Assembly (NCBI GenBank): GCA_000507305.1
Contig: DF241551.1
Location: forward strand, 1 to 64,000
DNA: 64,000 bases
Source of the DNA: Breviolum minutum Mf 1.05b.01
Lineage: Eukaryota; Sar; Dinophyceae; Suessiales; Symbiodiniaceae
Reading direction: 5' to 3'
The translations under genes were made by a program, and so were the position numbers. Below, one piece after another: positions 1 to 11,253 of the stretch; the stretch's first letter is position 1; every line of letters starts with the position of its first letter. The notes beneath the pieces were generated by a model. It was not told the origin of the DNA. It saw nothing but the letters and a program-made list of their open reading frames with translations, and did no database searches.

Positions 1-28
1 ATCATTTTTTCTTGCTCACGTATCCAAG

Positions 29-1323
29 GAAGTCAAAGCATTGATTGAGGGCCACAAACAGGAGTTTTGCATGTTTTTGTAGCTTTGCATGATATTGCAT
101 GTTTTGTCATTTTGCAAATGTCAATGATGATAAATGTATAGATTGAAAATTATGCGGCAAAATCATGCGCCAGGAGCTGGCAAGGATGAATTCTGAATCT
201 CAACAGCATTTGTGACCAAACATGCAGTCTAATCATACAGTGTACAAAATTGCAAGAAGATTTCACAATTTATCATTTTTTTGGTTTCATTACCTGAGGA
301 ACAGATTGCGCTGGTGGAAAACAACAGAAGCTTGAAGATGGCTTCTTGCTTTGCAAAGATAATTTGTATATTTTAGATACATTATAGTTTCCTGACCAAT
401 GGAATACTTGCAAAGAGTGAAGACAACTGGGACTAGAACGTACAAATTACATTGCAATATATTTGACCATCTCCTTCTTCACTTAGGAACTCAGTGCCAG
501 CTCAGAGCGCGCATGCCTCCTGCAATCTGCTTCTTGAACGCATTGGCTATTGTGATGAACATTTTCAACACCTTACCATAAACATATGTTGGTTGCACTT
601 AGGAAGTCAACACTTTGAAGCGAAAGCTCGAGGAGTCAGAGGTGAGGAAAACAAAAAAGTTTATGGACAAAAGAAACCATTTGGCTGATTGCAGGATCCT
701 CCACAAGTGGTTGAGTTGATGGAGAAGGCCCATGTGTTTTTGAGACGGTTGGGTCTTCACACAATTGTTTTACCAATCAACATTGATGAATCCCTTGAGG
801 CTGAGGAGATGCAGGAGAGCTTGCTGCAAAAGGACGATGAGATCGCAGAGTTGAACTCCAGGTTGGTCAGTATGACGAGAAAGGCCACTTGGACATGCGT
901 ACAATATGAATGTATAGAAACTCTTTTCAAATAATGTGCCTGAACCATCTTAAGGTTGAGTCTCAGAAGAACCGTCATGCTGATGAAACTCGGCATTTGA
1001 GCAAAGACTCTTTCATTCCAGTCCTGCATTAGTGCTTGTTTGCATGTTTCATTTGGCATGACTTTGCCATCCATTTGAACAAGCCATGCTTTTTACTGTA
1101 TGATCTGTTGATTGACATTGGAATACGCATATTCTGTAACAAGTCCATTTGCATGTTCATACTTGTCTTGTGTTTTTTGGTTACTGCAATTGCATGTTTT
1201 CGTTTCGTTCCCTGTGAGGAATTGAAGCTCCAGAAGCTGAAGTTTAGGAGGAAACTCTCCAGGGTGAAGGCAGTGGCCACTGCAGTGGCCAATGAGTCCG
1301 AGAGCACTAGCCCTGCGTCCTGA
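29..1323 (+). CDS. 3' end of a multi-exon coiled-coil protein
   Basis: A chain of short plus-strand exons, each after an AG|G acceptor: about 29-61, 174-210, 299-340, 603-641, 695-865, 955-1005 and 1219-1323 (TGA). The last four keep phase 0. Pieces read EVNTLKRKLEESE, then a 57-residue exon with DDEIAELNSRL, then VESQKNRHADETRHLSK, then a basic tail starting ELKLQKLKFRRKL and ending ESTSPAS. The heptad-like Glu/Lys/Leu pattern is typical of a coiled coil. Donors are GT (642, 866) and probably GC or GA (after 340 and 1005). The 5' end lies outside the window. No family is recognised; the first three exons are less certain than the last four. Confidence 0.5.
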
Positions 1324-1429
1324 GTGAAATAAATATGAGGAATAATATACAATAATGTCACTATTTGTGATTTGATAAGCTTAAACTTTGCAAGGTAGTG
1401 AATAGAATATTTCCATTTTTTTCAAAGAC

Positions 1430-1606
1430 ATGCGATCAAATCCATGCAAACGAATCAAGCTTACACATGCAAAGTGATCAAGATTAATCATGCAATCAAG
1501 TGATGCAAATGAAGCAAACTGATCAACACAAACCATGCAAATACATTGATGCTTCTTTAATTCGATCAACAGAAAACATGCAAACTGATAAAAAAAACAA
1601 TGCAAA
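1430..1606 (-). repeat. degenerate TTTGCATG-motif array, minus-strand orientation
   Basis: On the plus strand CATGCAAA/CATGCGATCAAA-like words recur every 20-30 bases, interspersed with GATCAA. Read on the minus strand this is the same TTTGCATG/TTGATC vocabulary as the array that follows on the plus strand. The array stops at the single N at 1607. Scattered TTTGCATG words also occur at 65-120 and 1030-1200. Confidence 0.6.
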
Positions 1607-1675
1607 NCTAGAAATCCAAATGATACTTATTTGATTTATTTCAGTTATTTGTTGATATTGTCCTTCAATTTTTGT

Positions 1676-1985
1676 AATTGCATGCTTGCATGATTGGTGC
1701 CTTGTGATTGCATGAGTTTTGTTTTGTTTTACTTTGCACGCTTGCATGATTGGTGTTTTGTGATCGCATGAAGTTTGTTTTGTTTTAATTTGCATGCTTG
1801 CATGATTGATTGGTGTTTTGTGATCGCATAATCTTTGTTTTGTTTAACTTGGCATGATTGCATGATTGATTGGTGTTTTGTGATCGCATAATCTTTGTTT
1901 TGTTTAACTTGGCATGATTGCATGACTGGTGTTTTGTGATTGCATGATCTTTGTTTTGTTTAACTTTGCATGATTGCATGAATCT
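1676..1985 (+). repeat. tandem minisatellite, about 56-60 bp unit
   Basis: Five successive units, each starting near GCATGATTG and containing TGGTGTTTTGTGATCGCAT followed by a TTTGTTTTGTTT stretch. Units at 1801-1860 and 1861-1920 are identical over 60 bases; flanking units differ by a 4-base indel (GATT) and substitutions. This indicates recent tandem amplification. Open frames on the minus strand here are by-products of the period and are not called as genes. Confidence 0.85.
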
Positions 1986-2241
1986 TTCTGTTTGCGTTTC
2001 ATGATTTGATTTTGGTGAACTTACGAATTTACATGTGATTTCATCGCATGTTCCTGCTTGATATGACTTGCTCCCTTGATAGACGACTTGCCATGATTTG
2101 TGTTGTGCATGGTTTGGAACTTGCATGGTTTCAAAACCCGTCATGCTTGTGTTGTCAATTGCAAACAACATGGTTTATCATTTGAACTTTTTGAAACTTA
2201 CCATATTTGTCTACACTTGGCCCAAAAGAAAAGTATTCATC
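1986..2241. other. no gene seen; decaying TTTGCATG-rich sequence
   Basis: AT-rich sequence with isolated CATG/TTTGCATG words and no exon-like reading frame with splice sites. It looks like the fading edge of the array. Confidence 0.4.
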
Positions 2242-2672
2242 ATGCCCAAACGAAAACGAAAAACAGAATTCAATGAACGCGTGCGTCAGGCAATGTTGGT
2301 GCCAGTGGCATCTGATCGTGCATGTATAGATATTTGTGAAATCATGTCTGGTGAGAAGCAAGCCAGCAAATTCTACAAGTTGAAGACTTCATTTTTGCAA
2401 CCTTTCCGTCAGTGCCTTCAAGAAATTTCTTGAGAACTTTAGAAGCCATTGAAGGTGAACCTGTACCTTTTTTGGTGGGTACACCACAAAAGATTTTGCA
2501 ACAGTTCTGCAAAACAGAAGATTATTCCAAGCTCATGGATGAGTCCTTGCAAAGGCATTCTGATAAGCTTACATTCTGTTTGTACCACGATGATTGCATT
2601 GCTGGTAACGTGTTGGGACCGTTGAAACAATCCAAATGCACACTTTACTACGGTTCTTTTTTCGAATCTTAG
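2242..2672 (+). pseudogene. frameshifted fragment of an unknown repeated gene
   Basis: An ATG-led frame (2242-2433) begins MPKRKRKTEFNERVRQAML and ends in a stop. From about 2436 the frame two bases over continues, with LEAIEGEPVPFLVGTPQKIL and later LYHDDCIAGNVLGP, to a stop at 2672. Both halves look protein-like and join at about 2433, which suggests one frameshift in a single gene. The segment around HDDCIAGNVL resembles, from memory only, a multicopy dinoflagellate protein of unknown function. No splice sites support an intron at the junction, so a decayed copy is the simplest reading. Confidence 0.4.
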
Positions 2673-2797
2673 CTTTGCTTGATTTATTGTTTTTTGCATG
2701 TGTTTTTCGCGTGATTTTGACATTGCATTAATATAATGTTCCTTGACGCTAGGAATGGCATTGTCATGATCGAGAAGATGCATGCAGGGCGGCAAAG

Positions 2798-3308
2798 GTC
2801 ATCATCTTCTGCTCAAGGAAGAAATTGTTGCCTGGCAGTCTAGATTCACAGGTGTCGCTTGAAAACCTGAAAGAGGTCGTTTCACATTATTTCAATGAGA
2901 TTGAATCCCGGGTGGTCAAACTTAGGAAATATAGCAATTCGTGGGGGAAAGGGGGAAGGGCTGGAAAAGCTGCGCGGAAGACTCGGAAAGCCGCAGAACT
3001 GCCCGCACAGGACTGCGCAGTCATCCACAGTGACACATCGCAGAAAGAGCGAGAAATGGTGCCTGGAAAGCATTATAGGCGTCGTTTTCTGGTGTGCTGG
3101 GCTATGGAACGAGACTCTGTTAGTGGTGTGGTTCCAGCATTTCAAGTTTCAAGTTGATTTTTCAGTAGACTCATGGGCCACCCGGATCCTCACAGTAGAA
3201 CCCTCTTCACTCGACCCCATCAAATTGAGGTACTGGGCGCGTTTAAAAGCAGCATGATCAAAGTGATCGTGGCCACAGATGTCGCTGGACGAGGAATTGA
3301 CGTCAAAG
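2798..3308 (+). pseudogene. DEAD-box RNA helicase C-terminal domain fragment
   Basis: After an AG|G acceptor at 2797 the frame reads KVIIFCSRKK, the helicase motif IV region. In the same frame, about 3010-3058 reads DCAVIHSDTSQKEREM with a GT donor. A separate exon, 3230-3308, reads VLGAFKSSMIKVIVATDVAG then RGIDVK, matching motif V. Joining KEREM to VLGAFK restores the usual family order. Neither the DEAD/SAT half nor the HRIGRTGR motif was found nearby, and the coiled-coil gene lies just upstream. It is therefore either a relic or part of a gene with far-flung exons. Family assignment is firm; intactness is doubtful. Confidence 0.65.
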
Positions 3309-4289
3309 GTCCAACGGGGGAGCGGCGATGGAATCATGATGGCTGGCAGTTTTTTGAACTTGTTTCTGTGTTGCTTTGCTTGTCTTTGTTTGAGATTTTT
3401 TGTCTTCTGTTCTTTGGCATGGAAAGTAAAACATTCCATCCAACCCTCCCGAGCCAACACTTCGTTGGCCCAATGCCGGCGAAAACGCTGCTAGCGGCTA
3501 TAAGTGAAGAAGGCGATGTGAGAATTGAGTGGTTTGAGAAGTGGTGAGGTGGAGTCAGGGAAAGGATAGATGGTACACCTGTTTTTAGAGAGGGATTGGG
3601 CACTCAGTTTTTGTAGGTCCAAATATTATGATTGTAATTCAAGCTTTGGTTCAAGGTAAACTGTTTGCGGAAAAGTGATACATGTTTTCAGGTTACAAGT
3701 AGGCTCCTCCGAGTATCGCGAAAGGTGGAAGAAAAGGTGTATTGCAAGCGCTATCTTTCTTTTCAACTGTTTGTATGAACTTGTTGAGGGCCATTGGATT
3801 CTGGGGTACTTGGGATCCAATATTCTTCGCCGCCTCGAATCGACGGCCACGACTCGAGCTGACCCGTGAGCTGTGAGGCAAAGAAGGCTGCCTGCTTCAT
3901 TTGAAATTCGAATGGAATCTGGGTGGAGTTTTTTTGGTTGTGGCCTGGGCAGGGGGGTTGATTGAGGGGAACAGTTGCAGGGTGGGTAATGGGGTAGCGT
4001 GCAACCATTGTGAGAAAAAGGAGGTGAGTTTCTGCTGTAATAGGTTGTCTTTGTGACTTATCAAGTGTGTTTCTATGGGATGCATATTGAGACGCATGTT
4101 GCACATATAGTGTTTATTAATGTGTCATGTCCATGCATCATACCAGTGAAACACCGGGAAAAAACCCGGCAGTATTCGTTACATATTGGGTGGTGTTTTT
4201 GGGCTTAGCTCCTTTTAATTTTTTGAAGCGGCCAGCAACTAAATACGATGTTTCGAAATATGCTGGATGAATCTACTTTATGATAAAGA
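3309..4289. other. no supportable gene
   Basis: Contains open stretches (for example 3460-3547 and 3690-3869), but none has clear splice borders, a recognisable motif or a consistent frame. Confidence 0.3.
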
Positions 4290-4596
4290 TGTGGAAAACG
4301 ATACACCGAACGATACTCAAACGATACCCCAAACATACCCTATACATGATACATGTAATTCATATTGGTTTACATTATGCCAGCATGTGCTTGTGTCCAT
4401 GCATTTCATTTGCACGCGCGCTCTTTTTGAATGCTTTGGAATGCTTGGTCTTTTCACGATCTGTGCTGCAATATGGTTAATGTCATTATCATTCCCCTCA
4501 CGACATTTTACGAGGCCCAGTCTTGTCAGGAAATAGCGCCTTCCCAAACGATACCCAAAACGATACAGAAACGATACACCAAACGATACTTCCGTT
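4290..4596 (+). repeat. two clusters of an AACGATAC short repeat
   Basis: AACGATAC recurs at 8-12 base spacing, three times near 4297-4328 and four times near 4547-4589, on either side of about 200 bases of unrelated sequence. The similar flanks suggest one short tandem array split by an insertion, or two arrays of the same word. Confidence 0.6.
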
Positions 4597-4630
4597 TCCG
4601 TTTTGCCAGACATCCCCCTCTTAGAACTTC

Positions 4631-4985
4631 CATGGCTTCGCTTTTGCTGTCACTGCTAGCGCTTGCTTGTGCTGGTGGTCAGTTGTGCCGGTGCTTGTGT
4701 TGGCGATGCTGGTGGTGCTTGTGCTGCTCTGGTGCTTGGTGTCGCTGCTGGGGTGTTTCGGTCTGATGCTTGGTCCTGCTGGTCTGGTGCTTGGTGTCAC
4801 TGGTGGTGGTTCTGGTGGTGGTGCTGCTACCCCTGCTGCTGCTGCTGCTTGGAGCTGGTGGTGCTGCTGCTGGCGGTAGCGGAGGTGGTGGTGGTGCTCC
4901 AGCTCCACTGCAAAGCAGTAGCAGCGAAAGCAGCTCCAGCACTTCCAGCGCTGATGAAGAGAGCGACAAGGAATTGGTAAAATAG
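4631..4985 (+). repeat. GCTGGT-rich low-complexity tract with possible Gly/Ser-rich exon
   Basis: About 4660-4880 is a degenerate GCTGGT/GGTGCT triplet tract. One frame continues through it into GGAAAGGSGGGGGAPAPL, then a Ser/Glu run ending DEESDKELVK before a stop at 4985. An ATG at 4631 would give a signal-peptide-like MASLLLSLLALACAGG in another frame. The acidic Ser-rich tail could be a real exon, but the composition is driven by the repeat and no frame is decisive. Confidence 0.35.
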
Positions 4986-5141
4986 ACGCTGATAATGAAC
5001 TTGTAATTTGGGGAGGTGTTTCTCACAAGAAGCGGCCAGCATGGAATTTTTTTTTTCAAGTTTTACGCAAACAGATTTACACGGTTTTTTTTTCCAGCTC
5101 TGGTGAGCAGCGAAATTTGTGAGCATCCTTGCACATCTGGA

Positions 5142-5507
5142 GGTTTTGGCTTTTCTATGAAGCCGCTACATCCATGGAATCAAACAGCTCCTTGGATGCA
5201 GGACCCGCGCGTCAAATGTCACGAGTTTTAGGGTAAGTGCAGAGTTTTCGACGCAAAGGATGTTCAAAAGATCTCGTGTTTCTCCGTGTTGTGTTGGTCC
5301 GAATTTAGCACCACTTCTCGAAGAAAAATGCATCCCAACAAAGATTGCTAGGTGGTGGTTTCAAGTTTCAAACATATTTTTTCACCCCTAATGTGACTGA
5401 TATTTTTCAAATGGGCTGAAACCACCAACTAGATTAAGGCGGATGAAGTGTCGCTTTTGGCTGTGAGTTTGGGGAGCTGGGCGAAGACAGGCGCTGTGAC
5501 ACCAGGA
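5142..5507 (+). CDS. two candidate exons of an unknown gene
   Basis: Exon candidate 5142-5231 reads YEAATSMESNSSLDAGPARQ then MSRVLG, running to a strong donor (GGGTAAGT). Candidate 5439-5507 follows TTAAG and reads ADEVSLLAVSLGSWAKTGAV. Both are protein-like and short, with AG acceptors. No motif is recognised and the join between them is not proven. Confidence 0.3.
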
Positions 5508-6462
5508 AGTGTTTTGTGGTGGTTGTTATTGTTGCTCATTCTTCGCACGCTGTGGAATTATATGTTGTGAGAATGTTGTGGGTGTTTGTTTTGCGATACC
5601 TGTTCAAGGTACCATCAAGCGTTTATCGTCTCTCTATATGCAGCACCATTGGTGTCGATTTTTTTCAATGGAAGGGACTAGATGAAATCCATGTTGGCTC
5701 AGACAAGGTTAGACCAAAAACACGTTTGCAACAAGTTTGCGCCATTATTTTCACATGAGGTTGCTGTCAAAACAATTTGACTAATTTTAGAAGATAATTT
5801 TTTCTCTCTTTCCAACACACAGCCAGCATACACCCAGAGGATCCAACAGTTTGCTAGGGGTATACTACCCAACTCCTGGAACCCCTCCAGCCCCCCTGGG
5901 TAGCCCAGTGGGTAGCTGTTTAGATTTTGAGAAATGTGATTCCGATTGAACCATGAACTTGTCAAGTTGGAGGAGGGTGCTTGGTCAAACAGCCAGTTGG
6001 CTGTACACCTGAAGGTACTTTCGAGGTCCTACTCAACGTACTACCCTTTTGTTAGTGAGCTCCACCAGACACCCGAGTAAACAGTGGATTATTATAGACT
6101 ATCGGCCTGCTTAGCCTCGTGAGGATTCCCAAGAATTGCAATGACCACAGCTATTTGTTTATTTCGGAGTTTGGACACGGAATCCCTACAGTCAACCAGC
6201 AGAGGTGACACAGTTGACACAGTTGTCACGCCATTTCAGGGAACCCTCTTTCTGCCAGGTTTCTTGACTGTGTGGAGCATCTTACAGTTTCGTGGACTGC
6301 AAAAAAAATTTGAAGTGTTTGAAACATTCCTGCTTCAAACAGATTTTTCAGAAGTTTATTAGCTTGTTGAACAGTAGCCATGACATAGCATCTCTTGAAC
6401 GAGAAGGCAGCCACAGATTCAAAAAATATCATGCTGAAGGCTGACCTTGAGTGGTGTCATTG

Positions 6463-6591
6463 GTGTACTCGAGGCATCGTTCCGTGCCGTTGCGGATCTT
6501 CATCCTGGGCGATGCAGTTGGTCTCACGGCATGGCAGGAGGCTGTCGAGGAGTTGAGCACACAGGAGCATTTGTCCGGTGCGGGGACTTGA
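6463..6591 (+). CDS. candidate exon, unknown
   Basis: An open plus-strand frame reads RHRSVPLRIFILGDAVGLTA then WQEAVEELSTQEHLSGAGT to a stop at 6589-6591. An overlapping frame also stays open but is less protein-like. No acceptor is obvious beyond the TG|GTG context, so borders are tentative. Confidence 0.25.
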   Translation: MYSRHRSVPLRIFILGDAVGLTAWQEAVEELSTQEHLSGAGT

Positions 6592-6849
6592 GAGTTTACA
6601 TGTATGGGTATATACACGCAATTATGTACTTGGATTGTTGGCAGCTTTGGGATCATTGTTTCTTCCCTTAAAAAATCATGACATAGAAAAAAAGGTGGCT
6701 CTTCATTTTGGATATCCAGGAGGACCATGAGATCTTGAAAGGCTCGTCCCGCAGGGGAATGTTGCATGCACGTAATGTTCACTACCTTTGTTTACTACCC
6801 AACGATGGGCAATACTGGGCCCGCTTGTTGATTGGCTTCACTGCAGAAA

Positions 6850-6953
6850 CTTGTTGTTTTTGTTGTCGTCGTCGTCGTCGTCGTTGTTGTTGTTGTTGTT
6901 GATGTTGTCCGCTGCTGTTGTTGTTCGTTGTTGTTGTCGTTGGCGTTGTTGTT
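6850..6953 (+). repeat. TTG/GTC triplet microsatellite
   Basis: Interrupted (GTC)n followed by (GTT)n and a degenerate continuation to about 6953. Long poly-Arg and poly-Gln frames on the minus strand are by-products of the repeat. Confidence 0.8.
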
Positions 6954-7110
6954 ATCAAGCTATCCATTTTTTTGATGTATGCGTTAACAGCTTCAAGTGG
7001 TATATACATAAAAATCCCATTCTTGCCTATATGTAACCGATTAACTGGTTGCATCGGTAAAAGTATAAGATAATTTCGCTCGGGACATTCACACTGTCCT
7101 ACTGTTGCAG

Positions 7111-10100
7111 GTGTGTCCTTTCAATACATTGACTTCGAGCGACATCCAAAATTTGTGGCATATTTGCAGCAGTATCCGCATGAGGTGTTTGGGATCGCTT
7201 CAATAAGACGTGTTTTGGGAAGATCGGGTGTTAGTGTTTTTTTTCTGCTGCATTTTTGGAGAAGTATGCACATTGGTTTGTTCTTGGTTGGTGTATTTTT
7301 TTTTCAACGTCACTCCGTGAAACGCTCTTTTTGCAGGGAATTGTTAAGTGAATGTGCTTCAACAGGTGAGAAATCACCGCGGTGCAGGGCCTGTGCTGAT
7401 AGGTTTCTGATGGTTTCTACGTTTTCTCCCGATTCTTTCCAGGTCGCAAAAGTTTGGTTTCATGACTTCCAAAGCTTCTGAAAGCCTGGTGATGAAACTC
7501 AATAAAAAGAGTAAACCTACCAAATCACCTCATTGGCATTTGGAACAGGCACTTCATTGAATGTGTTACTGATTAAACCCGATTCCTATTCAAGTAGGAT
7601 AATATTGGTTTCATAACTTGAAAACAACTTACTTTTTCTACGTTCCATCTTCGCTATGTTCGCCGAGCCGGGACAACCCTGCAGGACTGTAATTTTGGTG
7701 CTGCAGGGAAAGCTATCCTCGCCCGGGCTGTGTGCCACTTAGCGCCTTGGCCCCCGTACAACGTGTGTACCTTGACATCGGTGTGTCTTAAGTTGGTTTT
7801 CAAGAAAGATGAAGCGTTTCCAACGTTTTTGACCTACCTAAAACTCCTTGGGCTCCCTACTTTTGTGACCCTAAGTGTTTATATGAAGACAGTGTTGTAG
7901 TGATGCATTACCAAGAACGGAGTACTTGCATTGAATCATTGAATTTTACCGCAGGGACATGTTTAATCTTCGCGTGAGTAGATGCTAGTTCATACCAACT
8001 CTCACACAAGCATTGGAACACATGGTTTCCTGCATCGAAGAACTTTGGCCACCAAAGCTCAAAGACCAAAACATTCCCAGATTCTGGAAGCTTCGGGAAA
8101 TGCAGGTCAGGATTGTCACGTATCAAACAAAAAGCACTTCCAATGGGCAATGGGTTCTTCAGAAACCATCAGAAACCCAGATTCAGATGTTAATCACTTC
8201 GTGTTTGCGGACATGTTAAAACAGCGAGCGCAAATTAGAAAGTTGTACCAAAGCAGTGTTCAATAGCTGTTTAGTTCTCGCAGTGTTGAAACATCAAGCA
8301 CCACCAACTGCGTGCACGATCATTTGTAATCATTTAGGAAGTCTTAAGTCAATGTAACCTTCCCAATAAGTGTCGAAAAAACTGATTCGGGAATTTGCAA
8401 CCACTGTTCCACTTGCAATTAACTCCTGTTTGTCCTCACCAATTGGTGTCAGAGGTCTTACCAGAGGAGATCACGAAGATCATTTCAATCGATTTGGGCG
8501 ACTTGTTGGTTCTAGATGATATCAGGCGATTGCCTGGTACACGAGAGTATGGGTGAGGCTGAGAAATTTGCCCAAAAATACAAGGTTTAAATTTGATACG
8601 TAGTATACCGTATACCATTATGTTGTTATTGCCCTCCTGGAAAGTCTTGGCTTTGGGAAGATTGGAAGATTACTGGCTGGTTTTTCATTGAAACATTCGA
8701 TGGCAAGTTATTTGCCACTGTTTATTCGTTCCATTATTTTCTGCTTCGCCATGTTCGTTCACCATGGTAATTCACCCAGACTTATCCATATTTACAGGGT
8801 CTATTTAGGATGCGTTCATTTGTTCAATTTCCCACGGGAAAAAAGACCTCATTCTCTGGTTCCGGCCGCAAAACTGGAAGGAATCTATGGCAGCAATTCC
8901 AAAGCATGGAGGTACCACAGCGGCAGTGGAGATTTGGGGAGTCCATCCTGTTTCCTTCATGTTTCCAATGACATGTTTTTTTAGCCCTTTGACAAAGTCT
9001 CTCATGTTCCTGAGGAGTATCACATGTGCCTTGGATGGCATTTGCAAAGAATCAAGTTCCGGACTTGATATACCACATGGATTCCAGGGACGTCAGACCT
9101 AATGGTGATGGACATTTCTGGTTTCAAATGGTTTCCGAAAGTTGTTTGGTCTCAGTAGGTTAGAAAGTTTCTATTGTTAAAGTTGAGATGCCAGCATCTA
9201 TTGCATCCCCTAGGTTGGCAGCATCTCATGCGGTAGCATTGAGCCACATCAACGCTGGAGTCGTGTCTCTTGGATGTAAAGTTAAGGAGATTTTTGGGCC
9301 AAAAGAATACCAAAAACACAAAACACAGTGAATTTAGGGGTCCCAAGAACTGCAATGGGTTGGTGCCTCTTCGTGGGTGCCGATAGGTGCAAGTTGGCAC
9401 GAGGCCAGCGATTTTTTCACCAAATTTTCGTAAAAAGCCAAACCTTTGGCGATTTAACCATGACACTTGACACTCAGCTTGACAGGGACCATCTCTACCA
9501 TCGCCATGTGGGGACCTGCAGTTGGCCATTTTTAAGGCTCTACCATGTGCAGCGAATGCGTCTTCGACACTTTGATCAGCTAACCTTGCAGGCTGTTCGA
9601 GACATGCAAGGCAGAAATCCAGTCCTTTGGCCTTGTCATACGACATACCTTGGCCACTCAGGGTTGGAGTTTGACAACGTCTTGTCAAAGCAGAATCTCA
9701 ATGAAACTCGCAGATCTATCGATAGGATACGCATAATACTCATAATACGCACATTATATATAGCAGTATGAATGGTGGACTGCCAGGGAATCAGATTTCC
9801 AAACCTGGGTGATTCTAATCCCAAAGCCAGGCTTTTGTTTGAATCAATGCAAGTGCAACTTCACCCATGTTTCTTTTTTAGATTCCAAATGGTGGCTTAG
9901 TGAGAGGACCAGATTCCCGCCAAATACATGACCTGACATCGAAACAACTCGAAACTCTAAACTGTCTAAACTTTACATTTTGAAAACCTTCAAACCACCT
10001 ACATGTTATTTTCAAATTAAACTCTGAAGATTTCCCATTTAGTCATTTTAGTCTGTCTCCTCGATCTTTCTTCCCGCACGCTCAGGACACCACCTGCCTT

Positions 10101-11079
10101 CGGGACTGGGTGGGTTGTGCTTTTTACACGGTGTTTCAGGTACTGCTTCACCATGACATGAACCAACTGAACCATGGATTTCTATGGATTTCTACGATGT
10201 CGCCAGGATCAATCCATCATCAACATTCTGCATTCCTTTAGGACGGGACTTGCTGACTTGCTCAATGTTTTTCTCCGACAAAGTTTAGGCAAAAGCCAAG
10301 GTTGCAGGCAAGCTTTTAGTCTTTTGACCACAAAATCTCCAACTTCCACTCTACATTTTCTCACATATCATATGATCTATATGTTCCCTTATCCAATATG
10401 TCCTATTGAACCGATCCACATATCACAGCTTTCACCCATTGTTTTTGATCAAATTGCTCACTTTGCAGGACGGAATTCGGATATTCAGGCCCGAGTCCTG
10501 TGATGATTTTGCCCTGCAAATGGTCCGTGCTACTAGGCAGCACAGTCCACACAGTCCATACAGTACCTTCCAAGTTTGGCCTTGAGTCTTTTGAGGTGCA
10601 ATTAAAAGTGATGAGAATTTACATAGGAAGACATTGGACAAAACTGTCAGTGTTGTTGTTGTTTTTTTAAGAATTTGCGACCCGACTCTTTCAGGTTGAT
10701 CGGAATGTTTGTCCACTCGGTAGCACCCTGTAAAGGTGGACTTTGAGGGATGGCGGTAGGGAACCACACCCACTGAACGGTAATGAACTCTGACTCTTTT
10801 TTTTACATGTTTTCTAATTATTTTTCAATTTACCATTTAGGACTGAACATGTGGAAAAAAACAGTTTCGAAATCACAACATTTGTTCACCCACCACAGGC
10901 CATTTGGGCCTTGTGGTTTCGACAGAAATTCTCAGAGGCCAGATCTGCCAGCCCAGTGATGACCCAGATGCACGTGTCATGAGGTTTCCAACAACCGAGT
11001 GGCTCTCCTATTGGAACAGTCAGGGACACAGGGAGAGGACATGCAACCAGATGACCAGGGTGAAAGCGACTGTCACTGA
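7111..11079 (+). CDS. multi-exon gene, weakly glycosyltransferase-8-like
   Basis: A run of plus-strand exons. 7111-7184 contains FQYIDFERHPKFVAYLQQYP (acceptor TTGCAG, GT donor). 7707-7780 contains LSALAPVQRVYLDI. About 8010-8104 is less certain. About 8443-8547 contains VSEVLPEEITKIISIDLGDL then LVLDDI. 8809-about 8960 begins DAFICSISHGKKDLILWFRP. 10086-10130 reads DTTCLRDWVGCAFYT and 10469-10573 begins DGIRIFRPESCDDFALQMVR; both are exactly phase 0. From 10899 it reads AIWALWFRQKFS, and 10984-11079 ends QPDDQGESDCH and TGA. The LP-x-E-x-x-K-I-I-x-x-D-L-G-D-L-L-V-L-D-D-I pattern recalls the DxD region of GT8-type transferases, but only that piece does. The outer exons may belong to more than one gene. 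Confidence 0.4.
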
Positions 11080-11253
11080 TGTGTCCCAAAAAGTACTGTA
11101 TCTGTATTTAATCATTTTCATTCATTCCATACATGATATATGCATATGCATGATATATCATGATATTGTGATAATCATTGTTATTCCGAGTTTATTCCTT
11201 GATTTTCAATCGATCGGTTTTTTCCACGGCTTCGACAGTTTGACGACTGTTTC

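Noticed and set aside
1676-1985. CRISPR-like regular repeat pattern
   Set aside because: Units are contiguous 56-60 bp tandem copies with no unique spacers, in a eukaryotic context.
6782-7054. Gln/Arg-rich minus-strand protein
   Set aside because: Produced by the GTC/GTT triplet repeat.
9152-9771. 178-codon minus-strand frame and overlapping 147-codon plus-strand frame
   Set aside because: Both are open over the same bases, with neither motifs nor paired splice sites; strand cannot be chosen, so no gene is called.
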